Positions 40,425 through 48,335 of a stretch of DNA of 64,000 nucleotides are shown piece by piece; within the stretch, counting starts at the first letter, position 1; each line of letters begins with the position of its first letter. The stretch covers positions 2,708,501 through 2,772,500 of the forward strand of contig NZ_CP019437.1 of NCBI RefSeq assembly GCF_001940525.2, written 5' to 3'. Under the pieces are notes generated by a model. That model did not search any database. It was not told where the DNA came from and worked only from the letters and a program-made list of their open reading frames with translations. The position numbers were made by a program, and so were the translations under genes. Source of the DNA: Thioclava nitratireducens (lineage in GTDB: Bacteria; Pseudomonadota; Alphaproteobacteria; Rhodobacterales; Rhodobacteraceae).

Positions 40425-41174
40425 ATGTTTAGAGAAGGCATGAGCGCGCCTGCCTCCCGCAAGACCATGCCGCGGCTCGACGAGAGCCTGCTGACGCCGA
40501 TGCCCCCGTTCTCCCGACTGGAGAAACGGCAAATTCGCGAGATTCTCGATCTCGCCAGCGTACGCCGCTTCGACGAGGGCGTGGCCGTCTTCGAGGAAGG
40601 CGCCCCGGCCGAACGGTTCTACATGCTGCTCGACGGCTATATCCGGGTGATGCGGATCACCCCCACGGGCGAGCAGGTGATCGCGCTGCATATCCCCTCG
40701 GGGCAGCTTTTCGGGATCGCGCAGGCGATCGGGCGTACCACCTACCCCGCCACTTCGGTCACCGCTTCGGAGGCGATCGTGCTGGGCTGGCCGATGCGGC
40801 TCTGGGATCAGTTCGTGGCGCAGTATGACGGCTTCGCGACAGAGACCTACAAGACCGTCGGACAGCGTCTTGGCGAGATGAACAACCGCATCGTCGAGAT
40901 GGCCACCCAACAGGTCGAGCAGCGGGTCGCCAATTCGCTTCTACGACTGATCAATCAGACCGGGCGCAAGGTCGAGGCCGGAATCGAGATCGATTTCCCG
41001 ATCACCCGGCAGGATCTCTCGGAGATGACCGGAACGACGCTGCACACGGTCTCGCGGCTGATGAGCGCGTGGGAAAAACAGGGGCTGGTCGCCAGCCGCC
41101 GCAAGCGGATCACCGTGACCGATGCGCATCGTCTGGTGCTGATCTGCCGCGGGGAGCTGCCCCCCTCTCGGTAG
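40425..41174 (+). CDS. nnrR: Crp/Fnr-family NO-responsive regulator
   Basis: 249 aa: cyclic-nucleotide-like sensor domain (about 35-155), long dimer helix, and winged HTH (about 185-235; ITRQDLSEMTGTTLHTVSRLMS). There is no N-terminal cysteine cluster, so it is not an oxygen-sensing FNR but the NnrR/DNR type that responds to NO. Flanked by nirK and nor, with binding boxes at both. Start could also be ATG 40440. Divergent from the pseudoazurin gene. Confidence 0.83.
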   Translation: MFREGMSAPASRKTMPRLDESLLTPMPPFSRLEKRQIREILDLASVRRFDEGVAVFEEGAPAERFYMLLDGYIRVMRITPTGEQVIALHIPSGQLFGIAQAIGRTTYPATSVTASEAIVLGWPMRLWDQFVAQYDGFATETYKTVGQRLGEMNNRIVEMATQQVEQRVANSLLRLINQTGRKVEAGIEIDFPITRQDLSEMTGTTLHTVSRLMSAWEKQGLVASRRKRITVTDAHRLVLICRGELPPSR

Positions 41175-41190
41175 CTGCCCCGATAGTCGT

Positions 41191-41406
41191 CTAGGCAGCC
41201 GCCTCGATCGCCGCGCCCAGCTCGGCGATGAACGCGTCGAGATCGAGGTGATACTCGGTGCAGGCATCGTCGATCGTGTGGAACGGGTTCACCAGACAGC
41301 CGACGCAGAGCATCTTGTGACGCATGAACACCTCGATCGTCGCGGGCCATTCGCGCATCAGCGCGTCAAGCGTGACATCCGGGTTCTTCCAGCTGGGTTT
41401 TGACAT
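41191..41406 (-). CDS. DUF1858-family small protein
   Basis: 71 aa. Family features are the N-terminal DVTLDALMREWPATIEVFMRHKMLCVGC and a CVGC motif (C-x2-C) that could form a redox disulfide or bind metal or Fe-S. Members often sit near denitrification or hybrid-cluster genes. Here it lies convergent to nnrR and divergent from norC. ATG has a weak AGAGGTCC upstream site. Confidence 0.75.
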   Translation of the reverse strand: MSKPSWKNPDVTLDALMREWPATIEVFMRHKMLCVGCLVNPFHTIDDACTEYHLDLDAFIAELGAAIEAAA

Positions 41407-41455
41407 GGCGGGACCTCTCTGCCGACCACGCTAATCCCGGCAATCCCATCAAACG

Positions 41456-41469
41456 TTGTGCTGGCGCAA
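41456..41469. promoter_or_regulatory. NnrR/FNR-family box upstream of norC
   Basis: TTGTGCTGGCGCAA, TTG-N8-CAA, 62-75 bp before the norC start. Nearly identical to the pseudoazurin box. Confidence 0.8.
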
Positions 41470-41530
41470 ACTTCCCGGTCGCGAACGCCGCTATCCCTCG
41501 GGCCATCGACTGACCCCAAGGGAGGCCCCA

Positions 41531-41983
41531 ATGGCTGAAATCCTGACCAAGTCGCGGGCGCGAAACATCTTTTACGGAGGATCCATTTTCTTCGTGCTGG
41601 TGTTCATCGCACTGACCGCGCAGAGCCACTTCTATATCGTGAACAACTCAACCGCCTCCGCCCCGCTGACCGAACAGGTCGCGCGCGGCAAGGCCGTCTG
41701 GGAACGCAATTCCTGCATCAACTGCCACACCCTGCATGGCGAAGGTGCCTATTTCGCGCCCGAGGTCGGCAACGTGATGACCCGCTGGGGCGTCGCCGAC
41801 GATCCGCAGGGCGCCTACGAGACGCTCGACGCCTGGATCGCGGCGCAGCCTTCCGGCATCGAGGGCCGCCGCCAGATGCCGCATTTCGACATCAACGAAG
41901 AGGACATGCGCGCACTCGCGGAATTCCTCCGCTGGGCCGATCACACCGACACGCAGGGCTGGCCGCCCAATGATGCGGGCTGA
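41531..41983 (+). CDS. norC: Nitric oxide reductase, cytochrome c subunit
   Basis: 150 aa. One N-terminal membrane anchor (about 12-33), then a periplasmic cytochrome c domain with C62-IN-C65-H66 and an axial Met in RRQMPHF. Electron entry subunit of NorCB. GGAGG upstream of the ATG. First gene of norCBQD. Confidence 0.94.
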   Translation: MAEILTKSRARNIFYGGSIFFVLVFIALTAQSHFYIVNNSTASAPLTEQVARGKAVWERNSCINCHTLHGEGAYFAPEVGNVMTRWGVADDPQGAYETLDAWIAAQPSGIEGRRQMPHFDINEEDMRALAEFLRWADHTDTQGWPPNDAG

Positions 41984-41995
41984 GGAGACAAACCG

Positions 41996-43345
41996 ATGAA
42001 ATACCAATCCCAATCCGTGGCGAAAGCCTATTTCTACTGCGCGATGCTGCTGTTCGGCGTGCAGGTTCTGGGCGGCCTTCTGGCCGGCTGGATCTACGTC
42101 TCGCCCAACACGCTGTCCGAAGTCCTGCCCTTCAACGTGATCCGGATGATCCACACCAATGCGCTGATCGTCTGGCTGCTGCTGGGTTTCTTCGGCGCGG
42201 CCTATTTCCTCGTGCCCGAGGAAAGCGAGCGCGAGATCTTCTCGGTCAAGCTCGCCTATCTGCAACTCGCGATCCTGATGATCGGAACGCTGGGCGCGGT
42301 CGGCTCCTATCTCGTCGGTATCCATGGCGGGCGCGAGTTCCTCGAACAGCCCCTCTGGGTGAAGTTCGGCATCCTCGTCGCCGCGGTGATCTTCCTGATC
42401 AACATCTCGCTGACGGTGCTGGCGGGTCGCAAGACCGCGATCACCAACGTCCTGCTGATGGGCCTTTGGCTGCTGTCGCTGCTGTGGATCTTCGCCTTCA
42501 TCAACCCCGACAACCTGTCGCTCGACAAGATGTACTGGTGGATGGTCGTGCACCTCTGGGTCGAGGCGACCTGGGAACTGGTGATGGCCGCGATCCTCGG
42601 CTTCCTGATGCTCAAGCTGACGGGCGTGGACCGCGAGGTAGTCGAGAAATGGCTTTATGTCATCGTCGCGACCGCGCTGTTCTCCGGCATCCTCGGCACC
42701 GGGCACCACTTCTACTGGATCGGCACGCCGGGTTACTGGCAGTGGGTGGGCTCGATCTTCTCGACCTTCGAGGTGATCCCGTTCTTCCTGATGATGTCCT
42801 TCGCCTTCGTGATGGTCTGGAAGGGCCGCAAGAACCACCCCAACAAGGCAGCGCTCCTGTGGTCGCTGGGGTCGTCGACCGTGGCCTTCTTCGGCGCGGG
42901 CGTCTGGGGCTTCCTGCACACGCTGCACGGGGTGAACTTCTACTCCCACGGCACGCAGATCACCGCGGCGCACGGGCACCTCGCCTTCTACGGGGCTTAT
43001 GTCGCGCTCAATCTCGCGGTCTTCACCTACGCGATGCCGATGCTGCGCGGGCGCGATCCCTACAACCAGGTCCTCAACATGGGCGCGTTCTGGCTGATGA
43101 CCGGCGGCATGGCCTTCATGACCTTCGTTCTGACCTTCGCAGGCACGATCCAGACCCACATGCAGCGGGTCGTGGGCGACTACTACATGGATGTGCAGGA
43201 CAGCCTGTCGATCTTCTACCTGATGCGCTTCGGCGCGGGGGCGGCGGTCGTGCTGGGGGCGCTTCTGTTCATCTACTCGCTCGTCGTGGTGCGCCGGCGT
43301 GAAGTCATCGCCCCCGGTCCCGCAACCCCCGTGGCAGGAGAATGA
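41996..43345 (+). CDS. norB: Nitric oxide reductase, catalytic subunit
   Basis: 449 aa, 12 membrane helices, haem-copper oxidase superfamily without copper. Metal ligands are in IHTNALIVWLL, HLWVEATWELVMAAI, GTGHHFYW and HGHLAFYGAY; it reduces two NO to N2O. 12 nt after norC; overlaps norQ by 4 nt. Confidence 0.95.
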   Translation: MKYQSQSVAKAYFYCAMLLFGVQVLGGLLAGWIYVSPNTLSEVLPFNVIRMIHTNALIVWLLLGFFGAAYFLVPEESEREIFSVKLAYLQLAILMIGTLGAVGSYLVGIHGGREFLEQPLWVKFGILVAAVIFLINISLTVLAGRKTAITNVLLMGLWLLSLLWIFAFINPDNLSLDKMYWWMVVHLWVEATWELVMAAILGFLMLKLTGVDREVVEKWLYVIVATALFSGILGTGHHFYWIGTPGYWQWVGSIFSTFEVIPFFLMMSFAFVMVWKGRKNHPNKAALLWSLGSSTVAFFGAGVWGFLHTLHGVNFYSHGTQITAAHGHLAFYGAYVALNLAVFTYAMPMLRGRDPYNQVLNMGAFWLMTGGMAFMTFVLTFAGTIQTHMQRVVGDYYMDVQDSLSIFYLMRFGAGAAVVLGALLFIYSLVVVRRREVIAPGPATPVAGE

Positions 43346-44145
43346 CGATGTCCCTCGACATGACCAACGACCGCATCCCCTACTACCACCCCACCGGCCG
43401 CGAATGTGCCCTGTTCGAGCGCGCGCATGACAACGGTTTGCCCCTTCTTCTGAAGGGGCCGACCGGCTGCGGCAAAACCCGCTTCGTGGAGCATATGGCG
43501 GCGCGGCTGAACAAGCCGGTCTACACCGTCGCCTGCCATGACGACCTGTCGGCGGCGGACCTGATCGGGCGCTATCTGCTGAAGGGCGGCGAGACCGAAT
43601 GGGTCGACGGGCCGCTCACCCGGGCGGTACGCGAAGGGGCGATCTGCTATCTCGACGAGGTGGTGGAGGCGCGCAAGGACGTGACCGTGGTGCTGCACCC
43701 GCTCACCGACTCGCGCCGCCGCCTGATCATCGACCGCACCGGCGAGGAGCTGGACGCGCCGGAGGGCTTCATGCTCGTGGCCTCCTACAACCCGGGCTAT
43801 CAGAGCGTGCTCAAGCGGCTCAAACCCTCGACCCGGCAGCGGTTCCTCTCGATCGCCTTCGACTTTCCCGAACCCGATGCGGAAACCCGCGTGATCACCG
43901 CCGAGACCGGCCTGCCGGTGGCGCAGGTGGTGCCGCTGGTGCGCCTCGCCGGGCATATCCGCAAGCTCTCGGGCATGGATCTGGAGGAAGGCGTCTCGAC
44001 CCGGCTTCTGGTCTATGCCGCGCGGCTGATCGGCGCGGGCATCGCGATCGAGGAGGCGCTGGAGACCGCCGTGGTCCAGGCGCTCAGCGACGAGGCGGAC
44101 GTGCAGCAGGCGCTGCGCGACCTGATCGCCACGATCTACGGCTGA
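43342..44145 (+). CDS. norQ: NorQ, MoxR-type AAA ATPase for NorCB maturation
   Basis: 267 aa. Walker A KGPTGCGKT at 38-46, Walker B CYLDEVVEARKD. CbbQ/NirQ/NorQ family; works with NorD to insert the non-haem iron into NorB. Overlaps norB by 4 nt. Confidence 0.93.
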   Translation: MTMSLDMTNDRIPYYHPTGRECALFERAHDNGLPLLLKGPTGCGKTRFVEHMAARLNKPVYTVACHDDLSAADLIGRYLLKGGETEWVDGPLTRAVREGAICYLDEVVEARKDVTVVLHPLTDSRRRLIIDRTGEELDAPEGFMLVASYNPGYQSVLKRLKPSTRQRFLSIAFDFPEPDAETRVITAETGLPVAQVVPLVRLAGHIRKLSGMDLEEGVSTRLLVYAARLIGAGIAIEEALETAVVQALSDEADVQQALRDLIATIYG

Positions 44146-44155
44146 GGAGCACGCC

Positions 44156-46060
44156 ATGAAACTGATGGACCTGATGGAGCCAGAGGAAACCGTAGGCGAA
44201 ATCTGGCACGATCTGGCCAAGGATATCGGTCGGGACGATCGCCATCCCGACGCCGCGGTCGAGCTGGTTGCGTTGCGCCCCTCGCTCGCGCTGCTGCTGC
44301 GCGCGCTTGGCGGCGGTGCAGATGTCGAAATCGTCGAGGCCCCGGCCACCCCGGTCCGTCACCGCCAACCCGTCCGGCGTCGCCTTGGCGCCGGGCGCGA
44401 GACCGAGCGCATCGCCCGCTTCGACGGCGCGCGGCTGCGCCTGCCGCCGGTGATGGATGTCTTCCCCCGATCTGATCTCAACCGCGCGGCCTATTTCTGG
44501 CTGACCGCACTGGCTGCGCTCAGCCGCGACGCGATGCCCGATCTGCCCGACGAGACCGACGGCCCGGCGATGGATTGCGCGCAGATCCGTGCCAATGCGC
44601 GAGCCTGCGATCTGGCCTATCGCCGCTGCATCGGGCTGCGCGCGCCCTACCACGAGATGGCCGCGCTCACCCTCGCACGTCGCCGCAGATTGTCGCGCCC
44701 GGCGGCCGAGGCCGCGCTGGAGGCCGCGATCTGCGACCAGCTTTCCGCCGATGGTACCCCCGCCCCGCTGCCCGAGACGGCGGAGGGCGCACGTGGTTAC
44801 ATGCCGCTTGCCCCGGTGCCGATCTGGCTGCAATTTGCCCCCAACACCGCAGGCCGCAGCGCCGCCTCGGAAGAGGCCGACGCCTCCGCCTCCGCCCCGG
44901 CCGCGATGGCCAGCACGCAGCGCAAGCATGGCGAGCGCCGCGATCTCGATCAGGCGCGCCGCCGCGACAGCTTCATCATCCACCGCTTCGAGTCGATCCT
45001 GTCCTGGGTCGAGGCGCTCAACGTCAATCGCTCGGTCGACGACGATGACGAGGAGAACGCCGCCAAGGCCGCCGAAGATCAGGACCAGATCACCCTGACG
45101 CGGCATGATCGCAAGGCCGCGACGCGGCTGCGGCTGCATCTCGACCTCTCGCCCGCCGAGGCGGAGCACGAGGCGCTGGCGGGCGAGCATGTCTATCCCG
45201 AATGGAACCACCGCAGCCGCGCCTACATGGAGGGTCACTGCCGGGTGCTCGACGCGCCCGCGCGGCCCGAAGCCGCGCAAACCTTCCGCGCCGATCCGCG
45301 CTATATCCGCGCCGTGCGCCGTCAGTTCGAGGCGCTGCAACCGCGCCGCATCCTGCGCCCGCGCCAGATCGACGGGACCGAGCTGGACCTCGACGCCGTC
45401 ATCGCGAGCCGCGCCGATCTCGCCGCGACCGGGCGGGGCAGCGACCGGATCTGGCAAAGCCTGCGCAAGGTCGAGCGCGACCTCGCCGTGGCCTTCCTGA
45501 TCGACACCTCGCGCTCCACCGAGGCCGCCATCGGCGAAAGCTGCGTGATCGACATAGCGCGCGAGGCGATGTCCGCGCTGGCCGAGGGGCTGGACGCGGC
45601 GGGCGACCGTTTCGCGATCTGGGGTTTCTCGTCGCTCCGCCGCGACCGGGTGTTCCTGACGCGGGTGAAAGGCTTCGACGCCCAGATGGCCCCGCCGATC
45701 CACGCCAACATCGCGGCGCTGCGCCCGGGCCATTACACGCGCCTCGGGACCGCGATCCGTCACGTCTCGGCACAGCTCGCGCAGGAAAGCGCGAGCCGCA
45801 AGCTGCTCATCGTGCTGACCGACGGCAAGCCCAACGACCTCGACCATTACGAGGGCCAGCACGGCATCGAGGACAGCCACATGGCCGTGCGCGAGGCCCG
45901 CCGCGCGGGCCAGAGCCTGCACGGCGTCATCATCGACGAGGACGGGCAGGACTGGTTCGCACGGATCTTCGGGCGCGGCGGCTTCACCCTGCTGCCCCGG
46001 CCCGAACGGCTGCTGCGCGCCCTGCCCGACATTTACCGCTCGCTCACACAGGAGACCTGA
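44156..46060 (+). CDS. norD: NorD, VWA-domain protein for NO reductase maturation
   Basis: 634 aa, with a C-terminal von Willebrand A domain and a MIDAS motif (FLIDTSRST, with later D-G-K-P-N-D). Partner of NorQ. 10 nt after norQ. A very long open frame on the opposite strand is a codon-bias shadow. Confidence 0.92.
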   Translation: MKLMDLMEPEETVGEIWHDLAKDIGRDDRHPDAAVELVALRPSLALLLRALGGGADVEIVEAPATPVRHRQPVRRRLGAGRETERIARFDGARLRLPPVMDVFPRSDLNRAAYFWLTALAALSRDAMPDLPDETDGPAMDCAQIRANARACDLAYRRCIGLRAPYHEMAALTLARRRRLSRPAAEAALEAAICDQLSADGTPAPLPETAEGARGYMPLAPVPIWLQFAPNTAGRSAASEEADASASAPAAMASTQRKHGERRDLDQARRRDSFIIHRFESILSWVEALNVNRSVDDDDEENAAKAAEDQDQITLTRHDRKAATRLRLHLDLSPAEAEHEALAGEHVYPEWNHRSRAYMEGHCRVLDAPARPEAAQTFRADPRYIRAVRRQFEALQPRRILRPRQIDGTELDLDAVIASRADLAATGRGSDRIWQSLRKVERDLAVAFLIDTSRSTEAAIGESCVIDIAREAMSALAEGLDAAGDRFAIWGFSSLRRDRVFLTRVKGFDAQMAPPIHANIAALRPGHYTRLGTAIRHVSAQLAQESASRKLLIVLTDGKPNDLDHYEGQHGIEDSHMAVREARRAGQSLHGVIIDEDGQDWFARIFGRGGFTLLPRPERLLRALPDIYRSLTQET

Positions 46061-46061
46061 C

Positions 46062-46235
46062 ATGCGTAAACTGACCCTTCTTCTCGCCCTCGCCCCACTC
46101 ACCGCACAGGCGGCAAGCTTCGATCGCCCGATCCCGCAGGCGCAATCGGCCACCGCCGAGTTCTGGTTCGCGCTGGCGGCGCTCGCGCTCGTCGCGGCGC
46201 TGGCGGTGGTGGCGCGGGTGGTCGCCCGGAGATGA
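46062..46235 (+). CDS. Small secreted or membrane protein after norD
   Basis: 57 aa. N-terminal signal-like helix (MRKLTLLLALAPLTAQA) and a second hydrophobic helix (FWFALAALALVAALAVVARVV). It begins 1 nt after norD and overlaps the next gene (ATGA), with AGGAG 9 nt upstream. In other denitrifiers, small genes of norE, norF or nnrT type occupy this place, but I cannot assign it. Confidence 0.7.
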   Translation: MRKLTLLLALAPLTAQAASFDRPIPQAQSATAEFWFALAALALVAALAVVARVVARR

Positions 46236-46456
46236 GTGCGCGCTGGTCCCCTGCCCGGATCGCGCTGCTGCTCTACCCGTTCGGCTGGGGCGCTTTCGCG
46301 GTCAACGTGTTCTTCGCCTCGCTGATCGGGTCGTGGGTCGGGCTGCCGGTCGCGACTCCGGTCGTCTCGCTGGGGTTGGGCGCGGTGGTCGCCGTGCCCG
46401 CGACCTACGCCTTCGCATGTCACATCCGGCGGCTGATGGACGCCGCCGAAAACTGA
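46232..46456 (+). CDS. Small two-helix membrane protein in nor cluster
   Basis: 74 aa, two membrane helices (about 9-30 and 38-62) and a short basic C-terminus. Translationally coupled to the 57-aa gene (ATGA overlap) and 12 nt before nnrS. Length and topology are like NorF-type subunits, but no diagnostic motif is visible. Confidence 0.72.
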   Translation: MSARWSPARIALLLYPFGWGAFAVNVFFASLIGSWVGLPVATPVVSLGLGAVVAVPATYAFACHIRRLMDAAEN

Positions 46457-46468
46457 AAGGAGCCGATC

Positions 46469-47668
46469 ATGGCCATGTCTTCCGCAGAGCAGATGCGCCG
46501 CTGGCAAGGCCCGGCGCTGCTGTCGGGCGGTTTTCGCCCGTTCTTCTTCTTCGGCGCCGTCTGGGCCGCTCTGGCGATGGCGCTCTGGGTGCCCGCACTC
46601 ACCGGGCTGATCGCGTTGCCGACGCGGCTCGACCCGGTCAGTTGGCACGCCCATGCCTTCCTCTTCGGCTATCTCGGCGCGGCGATCGCGGGCTTTCTGC
46701 TGACGGCGGTGCCGAACTGGACCGGACGACTGCCTGTCGTGGGCTGGCCGCTGCTTGGCCTCGTCACGCTCTGGGCGCTCGGGCGGCTGGGGTTGCTGGC
46801 CTCGGCGGATCTGCCTTTCGCGCTGGTCGCGTGCATAGATCTCGCATTCCCGCTGGCGCTTGGTGGCGTCGTGCTGCGTGAGATCCTGGCAGGGAAGAAC
46901 TGGCGCAACCTTCCTGTGTTGGGGCTGGTCGGCGTTTTCACCCTCGCCGACCTTCTGTTCCTGATCGAAGCCGCGCGTGGCGGTTATGCCGCCGACGGCA
47001 TCGGGATGCGGCTGGGTCTTGCCGCGGTGCTGATGATGGTCGCGCTGATCGGGGGGCGGATCATCCCCTCCTTCACGCGCAACTGGCTGGTCAAGGAGAA
47101 CCACCCCGCACGCCCCGCCCCGCCGATGCAACGTTTCGACAAGCTCGCGATGCTGGTCGCTGGCGCGGCACTGCTCGCGTGGGTCATTTCGCCAGAGACG
47201 CGGCTGACCGCCGCGCTGCTGCTCGCGACCGCCGTGCTGCATCTCGCGCGGCTGTGGCGCTGGAAAGGCGGGCTGACGCTGCGCGCGCCGATCCTTTTCG
47301 TTCTCCATCTGGCCTATGCCTGCCTGCCGCTCGGCGCGCTGGCGCTTGGGTTCGCGATCCTGTTTCCCGCCGCCCTCGCCCCCGCGACCGCGATGCACCT
47401 GTGGACGGCGGGCGCGCTTGGCGGGATGACGCTCGCGGTGATGAGCCGCGCCTCGCTCGGCCATACGGGTCGCCCGCTGGAGGCCGGGGTCGGCACCGTC
47501 GCGGTCTATGCCGCCCTCTTCGTCGCGATGATCGCGCGGCTCCTCGCGGGCTGGCTCGCCCTGAGCGCGCTTTATTCGGTCTCCGGCGTGGCGTGGTGCG
47601 GTGCTTTCCTCGGCTTCGCGATCCTCTATGCTCCGGTGCTGTGGCAACCCAGACGGAGGGCGCAATGA
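46469..47668 (+). CDS. nnrS: NnrS, haem-copper membrane protein
   Basis: 399 aa with about 12 membrane helices. NnrS hallmarks are GGFRPFFFFGA near residue 19, WHAHAFLFGY near 65 and the RIIPSFTRNWL motif. Studied in Rhodobacter sphaeroides, where it belongs to the NnrR regulon and relieves NO stress. Overlaps nnrU by 4 nt. Confidence 0.92.
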   Translation: MAMSSAEQMRRWQGPALLSGGFRPFFFFGAVWAALAMALWVPALTGLIALPTRLDPVSWHAHAFLFGYLGAAIAGFLLTAVPNWTGRLPVVGWPLLGLVTLWALGRLGLLASADLPFALVACIDLAFPLALGGVVLREILAGKNWRNLPVLGLVGVFTLADLLFLIEAARGGYAADGIGMRLGLAAVLMMVALIGGRIIPSFTRNWLVKENHPARPAPPMQRFDKLAMLVAGAALLAWVISPETRLTAALLLATAVLHLARLWRWKGGLTLRAPILFVLHLAYACLPLGALALGFAILFPAALAPATAMHLWTAGALGGMTLAVMSRASLGHTGRPLEAGVGTVAVYAALFVAMIARLLAGWLALSALYSVSGVAWCGAFLGFAILYAPVLWQPRRRAQ

Positions 47669-48327
47669 TGTGGCTGGCTTATGGCGGAGTGTTCGCGGCG
47701 TTCCTCGCGACCCATTCGATCCCGACACGCCCGACGGTTAGGGCGCGGCTGGTGGCGGCCTTCGGACACGCAGGCTTCGGGCTGGGCTATTCGCTGCTGT
47801 CGACGGCAATGCTGCTGATCCTGATCCGCGCCGCCGCATGGCCGGACCCGATTTACCTTTGGCCCACCACCCTTTGGGCGATGGAGGCAACAAAGATCGG
47901 GATGGCGCTGGTCTGCATGTGGTTCGCCGTCGCGCTTGGCCATGCCAACCCGTTCTCCTTCGGCGGCAGCCGCCGCAAAAGCTTCGACCCCGAGCGTCCC
48001 GGTCTCGTGCGGCTCACGCGCCACCCGATGCTGCTGGGCCTCGCGAGCTGGGCCGGGCTGCACCTGCTGCCGAACGGCGATCTGGCGCATGTCCTGCTGT
48101 TCGGTGCGCTCGGCGGCTTCGCCCTGCTCGGAATGCGCCTGATCGACCGCAAACGCCGCCGGGAGATGGGTCCGGAGGTCTGGGCGGAGACGCTGCGCCG
48201 GACGAGAGCGGCGCCCCCCTTCGCGGGGCTTACGCTGGCCGATCTCGGGCGTGCAGCGCTTGGCCTCGTGGCCTATATGGCGCTGCTGCACCTGCATGAA
48301 TATTTCGCAGGCGTCGCCTTGGTTTAA
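47665..48327 (+). CDS. nnrU: NnrU family membrane protein
   Basis: 220 aa, five or six membrane helices, NnrU/MTMA family. The motif region LVRLTRHPMLLGLASWAGLHLLPNGD resembles the methyltransferase-like ICMT family. Start at 47665 overlaps nnrS stop. Last gene of the nor operon; convergent with the metal ATPase. Confidence 0.87.
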   Translation: MMWLAYGGVFAAFLATHSIPTRPTVRARLVAAFGHAGFGLGYSLLSTAMLLILIRAAAWPDPIYLWPTTLWAMEATKIGMALVCMWFAVALGHANPFSFGGSRRKSFDPERPGLVRLTRHPMLLGLASWAGLHLLPNGDLAHVLLFGALGGFALLGMRLIDRKRRREMGPEVWAETLRRTRAAPPFAGLTLADLGRAALGLVAYMALLHLHEYFAGVALV

Positions 48328-48335
48328 GCCCAGCG

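Noticed and set aside
44084..47728. 1214-codon open frame antisense to norD and nnrS
   Set aside because: High-GC codon shadow of genes with clear families on the other strand; the translation is rich in R, Q, H with no domain.
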